Origin: JBHIEE01 sp046760445
GTDB lineage: Bacteria; Acidobacteriota; Aminicenantia; JdFR-78
Length of the DNA stretch: 7,126 bases
Assembly: GCA_046760445.1 (NCBI GenBank)
Contig: JBHIEE010000130.1
Span: 1-7,126, forward strand
Reading direction: 5' to 3'
Of this stretch, positions 6,309 through 7,126 are shown piece by piece. The position numbers and the translations under genes were made by a program. The notes under the pieces are model-generated. The model did no database searches and had not been told where the DNA came from. It saw only the letters and a program-made list of their open reading frames with translations. Within the stretch, counting starts at the first letter, position 1, and each line of letters opens with the position of its first letter.

Positions 6309-6956
6309 TCAATCCTTTCTCAACAAAAAGAAACGATGATAGGGCCATTCAAAAACCCTATAAGTTTTTCTGATATCAAATCCGACATTTCTAATATCCG
6401 ACATAATTTTTTTAATTGAATAACCAGCTTTGCCAATTTCCCAATAATGTTCCCCATCAAATTGATGTTTTAACGCTTTTAGCCGTGGTAAAGTTATAAG
6501 TCTTTTTATCTTCCATAGTTTTGGTATCTCCACATTGAATTTGTATACCTTTCCGGTGCGATCAGGTAAAGATAAAATAGCATAGGCATTCGATACGCGG
6601 TAAATTTCACTCAAAGCCTTCTGAAAATCTTCGTATGGCAAATGTTCCAACAATTCATAGGAAGCCACTACATCAAAAGATTCATTGGCAAAAGGAATTT
6701 CTAAAACAGAACCTACTACATCGGGTTTTAATCTCTTATTAATGTCCAATGTAATAATCCTTATCCCTCTTTCTTTAAGGTACTTTGAAACAAAACCGTT
6801 TCCAATTCCAATATCGAGCACTTTTTCTGGGTTTAATGAAATAATTTCATTAATTTGATGCCAATAGCTGACGAACCTGCCTTTACTATCATATGTTATA
6901 TCATAATAATGATCCGATCCTATATGAGGCTTCGTTTTTTCGCTATTGTCACACAT
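6309..6956 (-). CDS. class I SAM-dependent methyltransferase (Methyltransf_11 type)
   Basis: A complete 215-residue protein with a single Rossmann methyltransferase domain. Seen: YDSKGRFVSYWHQINEI (22-38), a lead-in I associate with one glycan-cluster methyltransferase family; motif I VLDIGIGNG (46-54); Asp71 in TLDIN, placed to bind the SAM ribose hydroxyls; VVGSVLEIPFANESFDVV (80-97); ELLEHLPYEDF (101-111) as the LEH motif; and ILSLPD as the later strand. The C-terminal part (FDGEHYWEIGKAGYSIKKI, then YRVFEWPYHRFFLL) looks like an acceptor-binding cap rather than a truncated domain. It probably methylates a sugar or lipid-linked intermediate; a protein or small-molecule target cannot be excluded. 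The ATG at 6956 follows GAGAG by 3 bases on the minus strand. It is 37 bases ahead of the GC-richer glycosyltransferase gene and lacks the zinc ribbon of the cluster's other methyltransferase. Confidence 0.92.
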   Translation of the reverse strand: MCDNSEKTKPHIGSDHYYDITYDSKGRFVSYWHQINEIISLNPEKVLDIGIGNGFVSKYLKERGIRIITLDINKRLKPDVVGSVLEIPFANESFDVVASYELLEHLPYEDFQKALSEIYRVSNAYAILSLPDRTGKVYKFNVEIPKLWKIKRLITLPRLKALKHQFDGEHYWEIGKAGYSIKKIMSDIRNVGFDIRKTYRVFEWPYHRFFLLRKD

Positions 6957-7005
6957 AATCTCTCATTTTCATGTCAAAAATATATTTTCGATAACTTATT
7001 ACATA

Positions 7006-7126
7006 TTATAGTTTTCTTGTTGGGCATCCTGAAGTCATCAAAAATAAGTTTAATAGCTTACGAGTTAGATAAGAATCAAGCTTTCTCTTATGAGTCTTTG
7101 CATTCCATAATTTAAAAATCTGTCGA
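7006..7126 (-). CDS. possible 3' end of an upstream gene, product unknown
   Basis: Reading the minus strand inward from the right edge, one frame stays open for 39 codons (7125-7009) before a TAA at 7008-7006. The translated tail is rich in Lys, Arg and Leu (starting RQIFKLWNAKTHKRK and ending SGCPTRKL) and matches no family I recognise. Support is mostly positional: it would end 49 bases before the methyltransferase start, in line with the other gaps, whereas without it there would be at least 170 unexplained bases. A second frame is also open from the edge, but for only 19 codons. In such AT-rich DNA a 39-codon run could arise by chance, so this is tentative. Confidence 0.4.
   Translation of the reverse strand, partial: RQIFKLWNAKTHKRKLDSYLTRKLLNLFLMTSGCPTRKL

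Noticed and set aside
6972..6977. Exact TTGACA on the minus strand just before the right-hand methyltransferase
   Set aside because: No -10-like hexamer lies 16-18 bases downstream, where the sequence is already inside the gene start.
7005..7033. Possible promoter for the right-hand methyltransferase: exact TATAAT on the minus strand at 7010-7005
   Set aside because: The hexamer at a 17-base spacing upstream is TTCAGG, only three matches to TTGACA, and TATAAT is expected by chance in DNA this AT-rich.
6855..7115. Plus-strand ORF of 86 codons spanning the start of the right-hand methyltransferase
   Set aside because: It partly overlaps a well-supported minus-strand gene, has no recognisable motif, and would be the only plus-strand gene in a cluster read entirely from the other strand.

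Overview
The window is an AT-rich segment of a prokaryotic cell-surface polysaccharide (O-antigen, capsule or exopolysaccharide) gene cluster. Everything I accept as coding lies on the minus strand, so transcription runs from the right edge towards the left edge. The genes are close-packed: gaps are 2 to about 56 bases, and some genes overlap. The wide use of AAA, ATA, AGA and TTA codons and the generally weak Shine-Dalgarno sequences fit an AT-rich bacterium. I see no marker that fixes the phylum, and an archaeon is not excluded.

Layout in transcription order (right to left): a possible 3' end of an upstream gene (7006-7126); a class I SAM methyltransferase (6309-6956); a divergent GT-B glycosyltransferase that is clearly richer in G+C (5177-6271); a GT2 glycosyltransferase with C-terminal membrane segments (4134-5120); a GT4 glycosyltransferase (3055 to 4134 or 4137); a SAM methyltransferase with an N-terminal four-cysteine zinc ribbon (2241-3071); a second GT4 glycosyltransferase (1094-2212); a 41-codon fragment matching the N-terminus of glutamine-hydrolysing asparagine synthetase (966-1091); and a third GT4 glycosyltransferase that runs off the left edge (1-959).

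Together this is five glycosyltransferases and two methyltransferases. The plausible job is stepwise assembly of a lipid-linked oligosaccharide at the cytoplasmic face of the membrane, with methylation of one or more sugars. No flippase, polymerase, chain-length regulator or nucleotide-sugar enzyme is visible, so they must lie outside the window if this is a complete pathway. The window also shows no tRNA, rRNA, transposase, CRISPR array or convincing terminator.

The least ordinary feature is the small asparagine-synthetase-like ORF wedged between two glycosyltransferase genes. It starts 2 bases after one stop codon, and its own stop codon overlaps the ribosome binding site of the next gene. 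It reads as the decayed head of an asnB-type gene that has been almost entirely deleted. I found no convincing new system; the other findings are modest.
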